A DNA stretch of 64,000 nucleotides from Niebla homalea (taxonomy: Eukaryota; Ascomycota; Lecanoromycetes; Lecanorales; Ramalinaceae), in contig JAHGAU010000005.1 in NCBI GenBank assembly GCA_019925105.1, positions 1,612,001 through 1,676,000 on the forward strand. Reading direction: 5' to 3'. A model generated the notes under the pieces. The model searched no databases. It had not been told where the DNA came from and worked only from the letters and a program-made list of their open reading frames with translations. Made by a program: the position numbers and the translations under genes. Shown here one piece after another: positions 36,609-46,549 of the stretch. How positions within the stretch are numbered: position 1 is the first letter of the stretch; the number at the start of each line of letters is the position of its first letter.

Positions 36609-38491
36609 TCAATTAATCAAATCGCCAAGGTACGCCATTTCCTCCATCATCGTGGAAAGATTCTCTCTGCGCTGCTCGGCACCGTCATCCCAAGAGTGCA
36701 CGAGGTGCTGCATACTAGGACGATGTGTGAGCTTCTTCGGCGCCATGAAGTCGAAGCTTGGGAGCTTCCTGATGGTCACGGTGGATGCTTGATCGTGAAG
36801 TGGTAGGCTGTATCCCTGAAAGCCCGAAATAGGGCGCTTGTGCATCTGATCGTCATGCGGTCGTGGATTTGGGTCCGTCGGTGGTGGTGATGCACTCATC
36901 TGGGGGCTGTCAAACCTGTTATTGTAGATCTCCTCAGGATCGGGGTCAGAGTCACGCTTCCATCTGATTTCCTCATCATTGAGCCCGAGGAGATCTGGCG
37001 TGTAGGCCTGAACTAGGACAGGAGACATTTGCCCCGAGGCAGTGGTATTGGAGGCGAGACATGGCGAAAAATACTCGCTAGGTGCAGTGGAGTAGGCGGA
37101 GGACTCTGTGTAGGTCTGATAAGAGTCTTCGTTGTCGGTATAGATGTTTTCATTGGTCAGGGCTAGCGGTAGATTGTGGACTTCATGTTCCCTAGCCGTG
37201 GGTGCAAGCCTTTCTCCCTCCTCACGCTCATCGTCTGATTTCAAATGAAGATCAGGCCGTTCCGCGAGTTCCAAGGCTGCGCTTGCGGAATGAAGAGATT
37301 GTGAAGATTGGTTTGATGCGCAGCCTCGTTCAGCGAGCGAAGAGAAATTTGCTACGAACGATTTGCCCGACCCTCTTGAAGACTTCGGACGGTCGCCTGA
37401 ATTGCCTGAATTGTTGGGAAGGGTAGACAACATTGATCGAACTCCATCAATTGATTTCAGTGATGGGGCTTTAACTGAAGTCGAGTGGGTGGTAACTTGC
37501 TGCAAGCACCTACTGCCGGTCCCCGATGAATCAATAAACTTGCTTGACTTATGCGGGTTCCCGACTTTCGTGCAGGGCGCCATGCAGAGTAGATCTTCAG
37601 GAATCTTCGGCACCTTGGGAACCTCGGGCATGTCATGCTCCACCTTCCCCTTTCTTGAAAGGCTCGCCCTCGAAATTAGTCTACGAGACCATGAGGTGCC
37701 TGTCCTATTTGTTGAGCTTCCCTTCACGCTTGATCCTGCAGATTTCGTCCTGCGTAGCTTGCTGAACATAGATGAAATGGAGCGTTGCCTCCTGAGAGGT
37801 GTGCCTTCACAAGAAGACTCGGGTTCTGATAGGTCCTCTATCTGCCTGAGACGCTTCACATATGTTGTTGTGTCCGCATTGGTTGGGTCGAGTAACCGAG
37901 CCCTCTCGTGGACCGCTGACGTAGTGGCAGCGCGTCTCAAGGGCATATACTTGTCTTTGGGGTCAAGAGTGAAGACGAGTGCGTCAAAGGAACTTGTCGA
38001 TCCATTGAGAGAAGAGAGGATTGACTGTCTGGCCTGTATCGGAACCTCGAGGATGTTGACGGACTGGCCTGGCAATGATGGACAGAATGATGTGGTTGGC
38101 TCGTTGGGATCATGGAACTCTGTTGTCCCATTGAGCAAGTACTGCAAGAGGTCAGCTGGAACAGTCAGACCAAGGGTCTTGGGTGCGCTTACGTAGTACC
38201 AGTAGGTGCCGCCCATCATCAGCGCCCCTTCACGATGAAGGGTACTGTTCGACGGGTCGCCGTCGCAGGTAATATTCTCGAATGTGTGACAGCCTCGCCA
38301 TTGTCCTGCGCCAGCTCGTTTGTCGCGGGTGAGATGGTAGCTTTTGTCGAAATTGTCCCAGGAGCCGAAGAGTTCGACTGAAAAGACGTCTGGCGTGGCT
38401 TGCCTGTTGATCGATTTAGACTTATGCTCTTTTCCAGAATAAGAAGTGAGACTTACAGCATGAACGTGATAAGGGTGGTAAATTCTGACAT
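36609..38491 (-). CDS. CBM48/AMPK-beta-like fold protein (592 aa, 3 exons)
   Basis: Exons 38457-38491, 38193-38403 and 36609-38141; 593 codons. The start ATG at 38491 lies in a 35-base first exon (MSEFTTLITFML), found by its frame; the ATG at 38543 belongs to another frame and is rejected. Residues 14-110 form the conserved domain: VFSVELFGSWDNFDKSY, KRAGAGQWRGCHTF, GGTYWYYYLLNGTTEFHDP and CPSLPGQSVNILEVP. This resembles the glycogen-binding CBM48 fold of AMPK beta. The rest is long, Ser/Thr-rich and basic in the middle, probably disordered and phosphorylated. Related proteins are conserved across Pezizomycotina with no assigned role. The second intron (38142-38192) is 51 bp without a stop, so its retention would keep the frame. 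Confidence 0.88.
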
Positions 38492-40496
38492 TACGTATAT
38501 ACGTAGTATGATAGAGAGATGGAATGAAAAGGAAAGAGATCACGTGCTAGTCGTCCATATTTACGGTATATGAACAATCTAATGGCTAGCCAGATCGGTG
38601 GAGAGGACGGTGAGAGAATCTGGACGTCTCTGGAGGATGGTGATGGATTTGTGGGAGGATGTGGAGGTTGTGGGACAGGCTCCTGCCGGTCTTGCGTTTT
38701 GTTGTTTGGTCGACGTTGTCCGGTAAGGAAGTCACGATCGTGGTCTGTGAGCTTGCAACAGGTCGATTCGGAAGGTTTGACCAAAGAGTCAAAAGCGCCA
38801 CGAATATGCTTATATGGCGAATAATGTTTCTTCCTCTGGTCTCTACACCGTTTATTGAACGGCAAATCGTCAAGTTCAGCGAGGTTCTGCTCCTCTCACC
38901 CAGAATGTTCTCAGGGCCAACTGTTCCAAGAAGATACGGATCTTATGGGCTTTTCTCGCTGAGCAGTGCCCGAAAAGAAACTTTGTTTATCGGGTTCCTT
39001 CCGTCCAAAGATGTCCCCAAACTCAACGTTGTCACTGGTCGGTGACGGTAACTATTCAGGTTAGTAATCTCTACCAGCGCATCTCACAGCAGCCTTCCTC
39101 GTGTGACGAAAACCCCTCGATAATGGACTAGACACGCATGCGAAGAGCGAAATGGGAAGAATAGAAATCATGGATAGCACAGGACCATTATGACTATCCA
39201 TTACTTATCACCAACCAAGTCAGGTACACACATACACCATAGGTACAACGCACAAATAACGTCCCGAACAGTGCAGCAGATCACCCCAATTCCTGCATGG
39301 GGTGTCAATCAGCCGCAAGACAGGTTCAGCACAAGCCAACCGAGGGCTGCACATCCAGTGGCTTTGCAAGCAATTCATGCAGCATCTAAAAGTTGGCCCA
39401 GGGTCAGGAAGCCAGAAAGGTGAGGTCTAATAGCGCTAAAGTTGTAAAATAAGATTAGAGTCGTCCTTCAGAGTGACCAGACAATTCCGCCGTTCCGGAT
39501 TCGAAAGGCTGGCGATTTTTCCTGATTTAGAGGGGCGGTGAACGGGTCAAGGGAACTTGATCAGCTCGGGTTGACGGTGATCACGCCTATCATATTCGCT
39601 GTCTTCTGCTCTCATGCTTTGGGGATGGAGCGAGCAGATGGTACGTATAAGGTACGTAGCTACCATCCAGGCCATGATGAATCGTCCATCGTCCATGGCA
39701 AACCGCGCAAGACATCCCAACATCGGACCCACCCCCATTCTTCTCACTCTTCGATCCTCGATCCTAATCTTCCGACTCGAGATTGAAATCGCGCACATGC
39801 ATGACTGAAGCTGCTAACCAGGTTGGTTGGCCCCGGTTGTCTGACGTTGCATGGGCCATGAGGGAAGTTTGAATTCAGGAAATTGGATCATCACTCATCA
39901 GTCTCTAGTAAAGACTCTCTACTCTCTTGGCTCTGGCTGAATCGGGAACGACCGCCAATCACGGGCCGGTCGGTCGGTCGTCCGGCGACTTCGTCCTGAT
40001 TTTTGATTGGCTGGAAGGTCTCCTTGCTTTTTCTCAAACGTCATTCGCTATCCAGTCGACTACAGTAAGCCTTCCTATCGGTAGCATGAGGCTCCAATAA
40101 TTGGGGGAGTCAAAATAACGATGATTTGCAAACCTCGAGGCGAATAATGTTATGGGCTTTCAGTCAATTAAGCGTTTGGGTTCTGATAGAGCGTCGTCGA
40201 TTGAAGCTCACATCTGGAGTCGGCAGGGTTGCCGCATGAATGCATGCATCAGGTGAAGTAGATTCCTTGCATGATGCGAGCATCTCCTTACATCCTTGAT
40301 ACATTGCATGAGGCGAGCATCTCCTTACATCCTTGCTACATCGTCAGTTACGAATACGAGCATCTGAACATCATCTCGAAAAACACTTTGTAATGCTGCT
40401 GCATGAATGTTGCATACTAGAGGTGACATGCTACATCCTGACAAATGCTAAAACACCACGGGGTCACCATTCGTGTCGCCTTACTCTGAAGAGCCA
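38492..40496. other. Intergenic, no gene supported
   Basis: About 2 kb. Left end is the promoter of the CBM48-like gene, right end the 3' side of the bZIP gene. ORFs of 60-128 codons show no domain. Confidence 0.45.
40267..40340. repeat. 37-bp tandem duplication
   Basis: Two copies, 40267-40303 and 40304-40340, with two mismatches; core gcgagcatctccttacatcc. Intergenic, function unknown. Confidence 0.9.
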
Positions 40497-42372
40497 CTAA
40501 CGATGCCCAATCGCTGCATCGATTCTTGCCCCTATCTCGTCCATTCTTAGGCAAGTCCTCTCAAATTTCTCGATTGTCGCCGCACTCTTTCCTCCTGGGT
40601 AATGTTCATTGTCGCTAACGAGGATGTCGATCCTTCCAAGCGCCTTTCCCAATGCAACATCGCCGAAGATGCGATCTTCTGGAAGAACCATTGATTCCAC
40701 TGCTGGTACGGTTGAAGTGTTACAGGATTGATCTCCATACAGCACTAGTGCTGGGTCTGACTCGTCAAAGTGGATATCATCATCATCAATGACCGGGAGG
40801 TCAAAAGGTGCGGGCAACTGGGTCTTGGTGGGCAGCTCAGGCATGCTTTCGACCTCAGGTGGATCTTCCTTTGTGCTACCAAAGGATGAGAAGGGCTCGA
40901 TGACAGACTTGCCACGGAGAGAATCAACATCAACGACAGGCTCTTCTGGTAGCGCCGTCACGGCATAGACCTGTTGATCAAACCCCAAGTTGTTGCTCGA
41001 TCCCCAGCCACTGTTTGTAGATTCTCTGTTGTCGAACTCATAGGGACTTTCCGGAATCATTGCAAGACCAGGCTGCACAGTACTCTGTTGCTGCGATGTA
41101 TTGATGTCCTTGCGAGCAACTGATTGCTGACTCGACTGTTGTTGGTGATGGGCAGTCTGAGTCAAGCTGGGCATTGAGCCTCCAGTGGCGCTGAGCTCAT
41201 CCAAGAAGCTTGAGAAGTGTGACGAGGATAATAGCATGCGCGTGAGGTCGGTCAGACGCGAGTTCTCAGCGGTAAGCTGCTGGTTCCTGAGGCGCAGTTC
41301 GTCGGCCTCCACGATCTTCTGGGCAATTTCACCCTCCAGTTGTCCAATGTATTCTGTACACCATATTAGCACTTATCCTCAAGCTTATGTTGAGCGTAGA
41401 TCATTTACCCTTCCGCCGCGATCGAAAAGCACGAGCAGATACCTTGTTACGCAATTGACGCCGCTCTTTGCTGCTCAACTTCTTCCCTTCCTCGCTTGCC
41501 AACAACCTTTCGTCTTCGTCCATGTCCTCTTCATCCTTTGTTTTCCTTCCGAGGTAACTACCGCCGTCCGGGCTACCCTGATCGCCATTCTGGGAGGATG
41601 ACACACTGCTGTGCCTCATGCGATCAAGCAAACGAGAGATGCTTTGCTCCACATGTGTCTCGGAGGCTGCCTGACTTGGATGACTGGAGGCGCGGGAACG
41701 AGCCTGACTCTCCTGCCTTGCCTGCTGTTGACGAGCTTGAGCTTCAGCTTGAGCCTTGGCTTGCATGTCAGCTTGCTGTTGATGCATGCCTGGCCAAACC
41801 CGCATTGGTTGAGTGGAAGCTTTCGTCAGCGGGGATTCGGCCTGCCCTCCAACGGCAGAGGGATTGATGAAGTTATTGCCAGAAAGCGAGTTTTGTTGGG
41901 ACGAGAGTGTAAAGTCCGTGTCGGTATCAACCGGCCCGGCAGGTGCTGTACCGAAATCAATGAAGTCGTCGGTGTTGTCCATGGCATAGAAGTTGCCGGA
42001 TGGGGCCATCAGGTAGGATTCGGGACCATAGGAATACTGGTCGGATTCATTCAGTGCAAAGGTGTTGGCGACGGCACCAACTGGCAAGCTTGACTGTTGC
42101 TTGTACTGTTCATATTGGTGACTTGGAGCGGCAAATGTCTGCTGAGCCGGCGGAGGCACAATGGTCCGGTAGGAGGCGGTCGGGGTAGTTATTATGGTTG
42201 GCTTGAACGATGTCGATGGTGATGATGAAGGTGATGAGAAAGCTAGGCTCTCCGGGTTGATGTACTGTTCAATATCGAGAGGATCGACACAATTCGTAGG
42301 GCCTGAATTGAGGTGCGAGGTAGTCTCCTCTTCTAATTTGATCGAGGCCATGCTAGTACGGTGGTCCTCCAA
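40497..42372 (-). CDS. bZIP transcription factor (606 aa, 2 exons)
   Basis: Exons 41409-42372 and 40497-41353, intron 41354-41408, joining RSRRKE to YIGQLEGEIA inside the bZIP; 607 codons. The basic region reads LSSKERRQLRNKVSARAFRS with the N-x2-A-x2-F-R/S-x-R pattern (NKVSARAFRSRR), and the leucine zipper continues through EADELRLRNQQLTAENSRLT. The N-terminal half is Gln/Ser/Pro-rich with a poly-Gln/Ala stretch (MQAKAQAEAQARQQQARQ), typical of activation regions; the C-terminal half is acidic (DDDDIHFDESDP). It should bind DNA as a dimer. The fungal subgroup with this basic region is conserved but its targets are not deducible. Two in-frame ATGs (42372 and 42351) are possible starts. Confidence 0.92.
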
Positions 42373-43470
42373 AAAGCAAGAAGACGCGTAGTAGATCTTG
42401 AAAACTGATAAGGAGGCCTAATCTCTTCGTATCCAGTTGAAATGCTAGACGACTGTTGTGTTCCCCTCATGCAAATCCGTTTGTAGTCGCCTACGTCGTG
42501 GACAACAACAAAGTCGTAAGCCTGAGGCCCCGAGTGTATCACAGCGATTTGAATCAGATCGTGAATGAGAATTGTATATGATCACGACAGAAATATGGTG
42601 TGGATGTAGATGTGCAAAGAACGTTGGTGATGGATGAAAGATGTGGTCGAAATGGACGTTGGACCACCGTTGCTGCGGTCAACCGGCTTTTTTGGAATCA
42701 GGGGGGGGCCCGAATTTTGCTGACAAGTCCGTACCCGGCTACCCGCACATATTTCCGCCAAGAGCCAGGCTCAGCCAGGTCCCGCGGAAGATTTCCGATA
42801 GATAAATATAGATCCGGCAGATCGACGCGGGTCGTGACCTTATGCATACATAAATATTGGATAAAACATCAAGCTCTATGACAAAAAGCTAAACCCTGAG
42901 CCTTCAACCTCACTCGCGGGTATGGGACAGTAGCGAGGCACGGAAGCGGGGAAGGATCAACATACTCTACCCACAGAACCGAGTCTCTGATCCAGTCATC
43001 TTTCTACAGTTGTTGACGGGTGAACTGTCCTACCCTTTTTGCTACCCGCGAGCCTCAATAGTAGTATTAGCATTCTCCGCCCTCGGATCAATTCTATCCA
43101 CAATGGCTTGGACTAGTTGGAGAGCAGTCAATGTGCTGTGGCTTTATCAGCCTGCAGGCGTCACAATACCATGGATGATGGGCTGGGATGAGATGCTCAG
43201 TCTTCTCCAAGTCGAGAAGCTGTTTATAACGTTGATGCATGGAAGCAAATTGGGTTGTAATGGGCATTGCAAGGAGCGCTTCACGATGCATCTAGGTCGG
43301 TCTCGAAACAGCAAATGACTTGATTAAGGTATTATTATTGACTGAAGCTCCCTGGATCAGTCTCCAACGTCACATTGAAGGGAACACCAGCTGCCCAGTG
43401 CAGTGAGCCAGCTTTGGTACTATACACACGAGTCCAAACGAGCTTGAATGGTTTTCAAATTGCTGCTTAT
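42373..43470. other. Intergenic, no gene supported
   Basis: Promoter side of the bZIP gene (long leader likely) and 3' side of the hydroxylase gene. A G run at about 42,703. Nothing else seen. Confidence 0.5.
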
Positions 43471-44940
43471 TTACGTGCTCAATCCTCCTATGCAGGTACT
43501 CCCCGTCATCCTGTGGCTCAGTCCCTTTATACTTTCTCTCGTTGATAAGGAGCTTGTGGTTCGCTTCCTCGGCCTCTGCCGAACGAATGCTTGCGCATCC
43601 CTCTCTTCCCGGGACTCTTCCTCCAGGACGCTTGTGCCACCAGCTTGCTCGTCATCAATGATCTGCTGCCGCGATCCAGCCGCTTGCAGCTCCGCCTTGC
43701 CTGATGGTGGCTGTGGTTGCCGCTGCTGCATAGGCAGCTTCCGAACGTCTTCTGCCCTTCTAATTTCATCTTCATACGGCGATGGCTGTTCCGTCTTGCT
43801 CGACTCAGCATCGGAGCCAGTGATCTTCTTCGCCGTATCTGCGTCGAATGCCTTCTGAGCGGCTACTTTGGACCTCTCGTATCTTGCGCTGACATCGCCG
43901 CCGGTCCATGTAGTTCCGAGTACACGATCCCAGAAGGTGAAGAACGGCTGACTGAAATTCGTCTTGATACCCCAACTCTGATGGTGTACGTCGTGATAAC
44001 CTGCGTTGTTGCTTGTCAGGTGTTGTAGTGGATCCCATGGCAAAGCGTAGCCGCAGTGGTCATCCACAGTCTTGAACGTGGCGCCAGTGAAGAAGCACAT
44101 CCCCTGTCTTGTATTCATACCGGCGATTTTGTACGCAATAGCGCCCCCAAGAGTGTCGAGTAGGAAGCCTTCGACGGGATGATTATAAAGCGCCCCAAAA
44201 GCGTAGGGTACATAGAGGCGGTGGTGCCGAGAGTGGAACTTGTTGTATAGGTACTTATTCATATGCATTGCCCGGTGGAGGAAATACTGCCAAGTATCAA
44301 CCACAACAATGCCGACTGCGAATTGGGTGACGGGAACGAGGACCCAGTAGATTGCTTTGGCGATCGTGATCTCCCATGGTGCGAAAACTGGCGTGTTTGT
44401 AGTGAGACTGCTCGACAGCTTTGGGATAGCTTGTAGCGATGGATAATAGCCTCCTTGCAAAACACCAGCGAGCATCGGATGACCAGCACCCAGATTCTTG
44501 CCCAGTTGACTGGCGTTGACGCCGACCAAGGACAGCAACCCTGGTATAGCCCGCTCAGCCAGCCTGATTCTCCTCGCCCACAGGGCAATATCATAGCTCT
44601 CTTTGCCAATCATGTCATCCGGTTCGGTGAAGCCTAGGAGCCAGCCCACTATAGCTTGTAAAACCTGCTGAATTACTACATCTTTGACAACGTCCCACCT
44701 CGAAACCCTGTTTCGCTTCAAGACCTCTGCTGGGGTATGCAGTCGATATTGTGGGAACATGTCAAAGGTATCTAAAAGGTGGAAAAACATTGAGAAGCCC
44801 CAGTAAGCGATAGGTAGAAGGAGGACTGTAAGGAGCTTGTCGGGTATTGGCGGAAGGACCGAAGGCTGGAGTGTCAGAGTGTAGGAAGGCAGAGGCGGGA
44901 GACTACTATTGTCTGGCATCATGGTGTAATTGGCCGCCAT
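43471..44940 (-). CDS. SUR2: Sphinganine C4-hydroxylase-like fatty acid hydroxylase (489 aa)
   Basis: Single exon. The ATG at 44940 (MAANYTMMPDNSS) is chosen over the one at 45141 because the 67 residues before it show no conservation-like features. The enzyme hydroxylates dihydrosphingosine at C4 to phytosphingosine in the endoplasmic reticulum. Family marks are the three His boxes of di-iron membrane hydroxylases: HRAMH (HxxxH), HSRHH (HxxHH) and HDVHH (HxxHH), plus YVPYAFGALYNHPVEGFLLD. Hydrophobic segments include LLTVLLLPIAYWGFSMFF and the region AIYWVLVPVTQFAVGIVVVD. The last 110 residues, after the enzyme domain, are charged and disordered and are longer than in yeast Sur2. It is divergently arranged with the TCTP gene. 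Confidence 0.9.
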   Translation of the reverse strand: MAANYTMMPDNSSLPPLPSYTLTLQPSVLPPIPDKLLTVLLLPIAYWGFSMFFHLLDTFDMFPQYRLHTPAEVLKRNRVSRWDVVKDVVIQQVLQAIVGWLLGFTEPDDMIGKESYDIALWARRIRLAERAIPGLLSLVGVNASQLGKNLGAGHPMLAGVLQGGYYPSLQAIPKLSSSLTTNTPVFAPWEITIAKAIYWVLVPVTQFAVGIVVVDTWQYFLHRAMHMNKYLYNKFHSRHHRLYVPYAFGALYNHPVEGFLLDTLGGAIAYKIAGMNTRQGMCFFTGATFKTVDDHCGYALPWDPLQHLTSNNAGYHDVHHQSWGIKTNFSQPFFTFWDRVLGTTWTGGDVSARYERSKVAAQKAFDADTAKKITGSDAESSKTEQPSPYEDEIRRAEDVRKLPMQQRQPQPPSGKAELQAAGSRQQIIDDEQAGGTSVLEEESREERDAQAFVRQRPRKRTTSSLSTRESIKGLSHRMTGSTCIGGLST

Positions 44941-45496
44941 GATGGATTGAAGGAGTTGGTTTGCTTCAAAGGAATTGCTTGGAGGCCTGAAAAGGCCGGT
45001 CCCGTAAGGCTTCAACAACACGATAACTGACCAGACTTGGAGGGGCTGAACGCCACGGTCGATATTCTCAAGATGGCCAGGATGCAGGAGGTTCGAAAAT
45101 AAGGAGTGACCTGAGGACAGTGAGGAGAATAGGAATCGCAAAGACGAAAAAGAAATTACGGTGTATTATTGTCGAATGAAGTAATCGGCGGAAAGTCAGC
45201 TCACCCGGAGTCTTTGTCAAATCTCATCCGCGAATCCGCGATGGCGGAGTGGTAGCTTTTTGCCACCCTCAGCCTTAATTTCCAGAAGAAGTCTAGAGCG
45301 AGCGCTGTAAGGTTTAACATCGCCTGATCTTCGGCTTATGCCTCTCTCACCAAAGTTCTTACTGCCCCACCAAAAAGGAATTTGACGCCCTTTTTCAGGA
45401 TATTCAATGAGAGTCGAGGCGTGACTGTGGCCCAACTTTTTGGCTTCTCGAATTGTAATTCCCAAAGTCTTGGACACTCGCAACCATCCAGTGATC
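44941..45496. promoter_or_regulatory. Shared divergent promoter region, SUR2 / TCTP
   Basis: A 556-base spacer between two start codons facing away from each other. It must carry both promoters and leaders; no individual element could be identified with confidence. Confidence 0.5.
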
Positions 45497-46238
45497 ATGA
45501 TCATTTACAAGGTGAGGTTGTGCCATTAGTGCCCCGCAATGAATCACTCGAAGCGCCCCTTCAGCCTCAAAGTTCTAGGACTGGTCCTGATAACTTAATG
45601 CTAGGATATCGTCACCGGGGATGAGATCATTTCCGACACCTATCCACTTAAGGATATCGACGACGTAGTCTATGAGGTTGACTGCAAGAAAATTGCCAAG
45701 GGCGGCGACATCAATGTGGACATTGGCGCCAACGCATCGGCCGAGGGAGAGGATGCCGAAGCGCTGGAGGAACAAAAGGAGACCGTCATTGATGTGGTTG
45801 ACGGTTTTCGCATGAACTCGATCCCGTTTGGCGACAAGAAGGCTTTCACGGGGCAATTCAAGAGTATGTTCAACCTATGATTGACTACGTATGGAGGTTC
45901 TAAATTAACGGTTCTGCGTCCGAAAGCTTTCCTAAAGAAGACCACAGAAGAATGGAAGAAAGCGGGCAAGAGTGAGGACGAGATCAAAAAGTACCAACAA
46001 GGCATCCAGGGTTATTTCACCAAGAAGCTTGCGCCCATGTTCAAGGATTTGGATTTCTATACGGGGGAGTCCATGGATCCTGATGGAATGTGAGGCTTAC
46101 TTTCCGTCATCCTCCTGCTCGTGATCATTGTACTGATTTTTTTTTGGCAACAGGATTTGCTTTTTGAATTACCGTGAGGATGGCATTACGCCATATATGA
46201 TCATCTGGAAACATACCTTGAAGGAGATGAAGGTTTAG
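45497..46238 (+). CDS. TMA19: Translationally controlled tumor protein homolog (173 aa, 4 exons)
   Basis: Exons 45497-45511, 45605-45863, 45927-46089 and 46154-46238; 174 codons. The first exon holds only MIIYK, so no complete ORF exists without splicing. Family features: [20 protein letters not shown] at the start, the acidic loop ([17 protein letters not shown]), [18 protein letters not shown], the helical hairpin ending in [15 protein letters not shown], and [20 protein letters not shown] at the end. TCTP/Tma19 is an abundant cytosolic protein associated with ribosomes and with stress and GTPase (Rheb) signalling. Length and motif order match the family, with no missing part. Confidence 0.95.
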
Positions 46239-46549
46239 GATACACATTGTGTTTGTAAGACCATCATCACGAACACGAGACTCTGGCACGAGGAGTGGCA
46301 AGTTCAAATTGTCTTGTGTAGTCTGTTTTTGTTTCATGCAATCATTCTGATACACGTGCCCGATCTGGCTAGCCGTTCAATTGTTTGACATTTCAATGTG
46401 CGGAACAATTGTCCGCTGTCGGGCTTCGGCCAGATCCGTTCAATAACGAACGAGGGAAATCAGGATGACACCAATTTTTTATAATCGAGGGTATCCTCGA
46501 CCTCGCACAATGTTGCACTTTTCCAACTTTTCTTTTCACATATTAAACC
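46239..46549. other. Short intergenic spacer
   Basis: 3' end of the TCTP gene and promoter of the molybdenum cofactor gene; nothing else seen. Confidence 0.5.

Noticed and set aside
37363..38196. Plus-strand ORF of 277 codons
   Set aside because: Antisense to the CBM48-like gene, no domain, ends where the intron of the real gene begins.
45217..45300. tRNA-like stretch
   Set aside because: A few bases resemble tRNA boxes but no cloverleaf with A and B boxes at the right spacing could be drawn here or elsewhere in the window.
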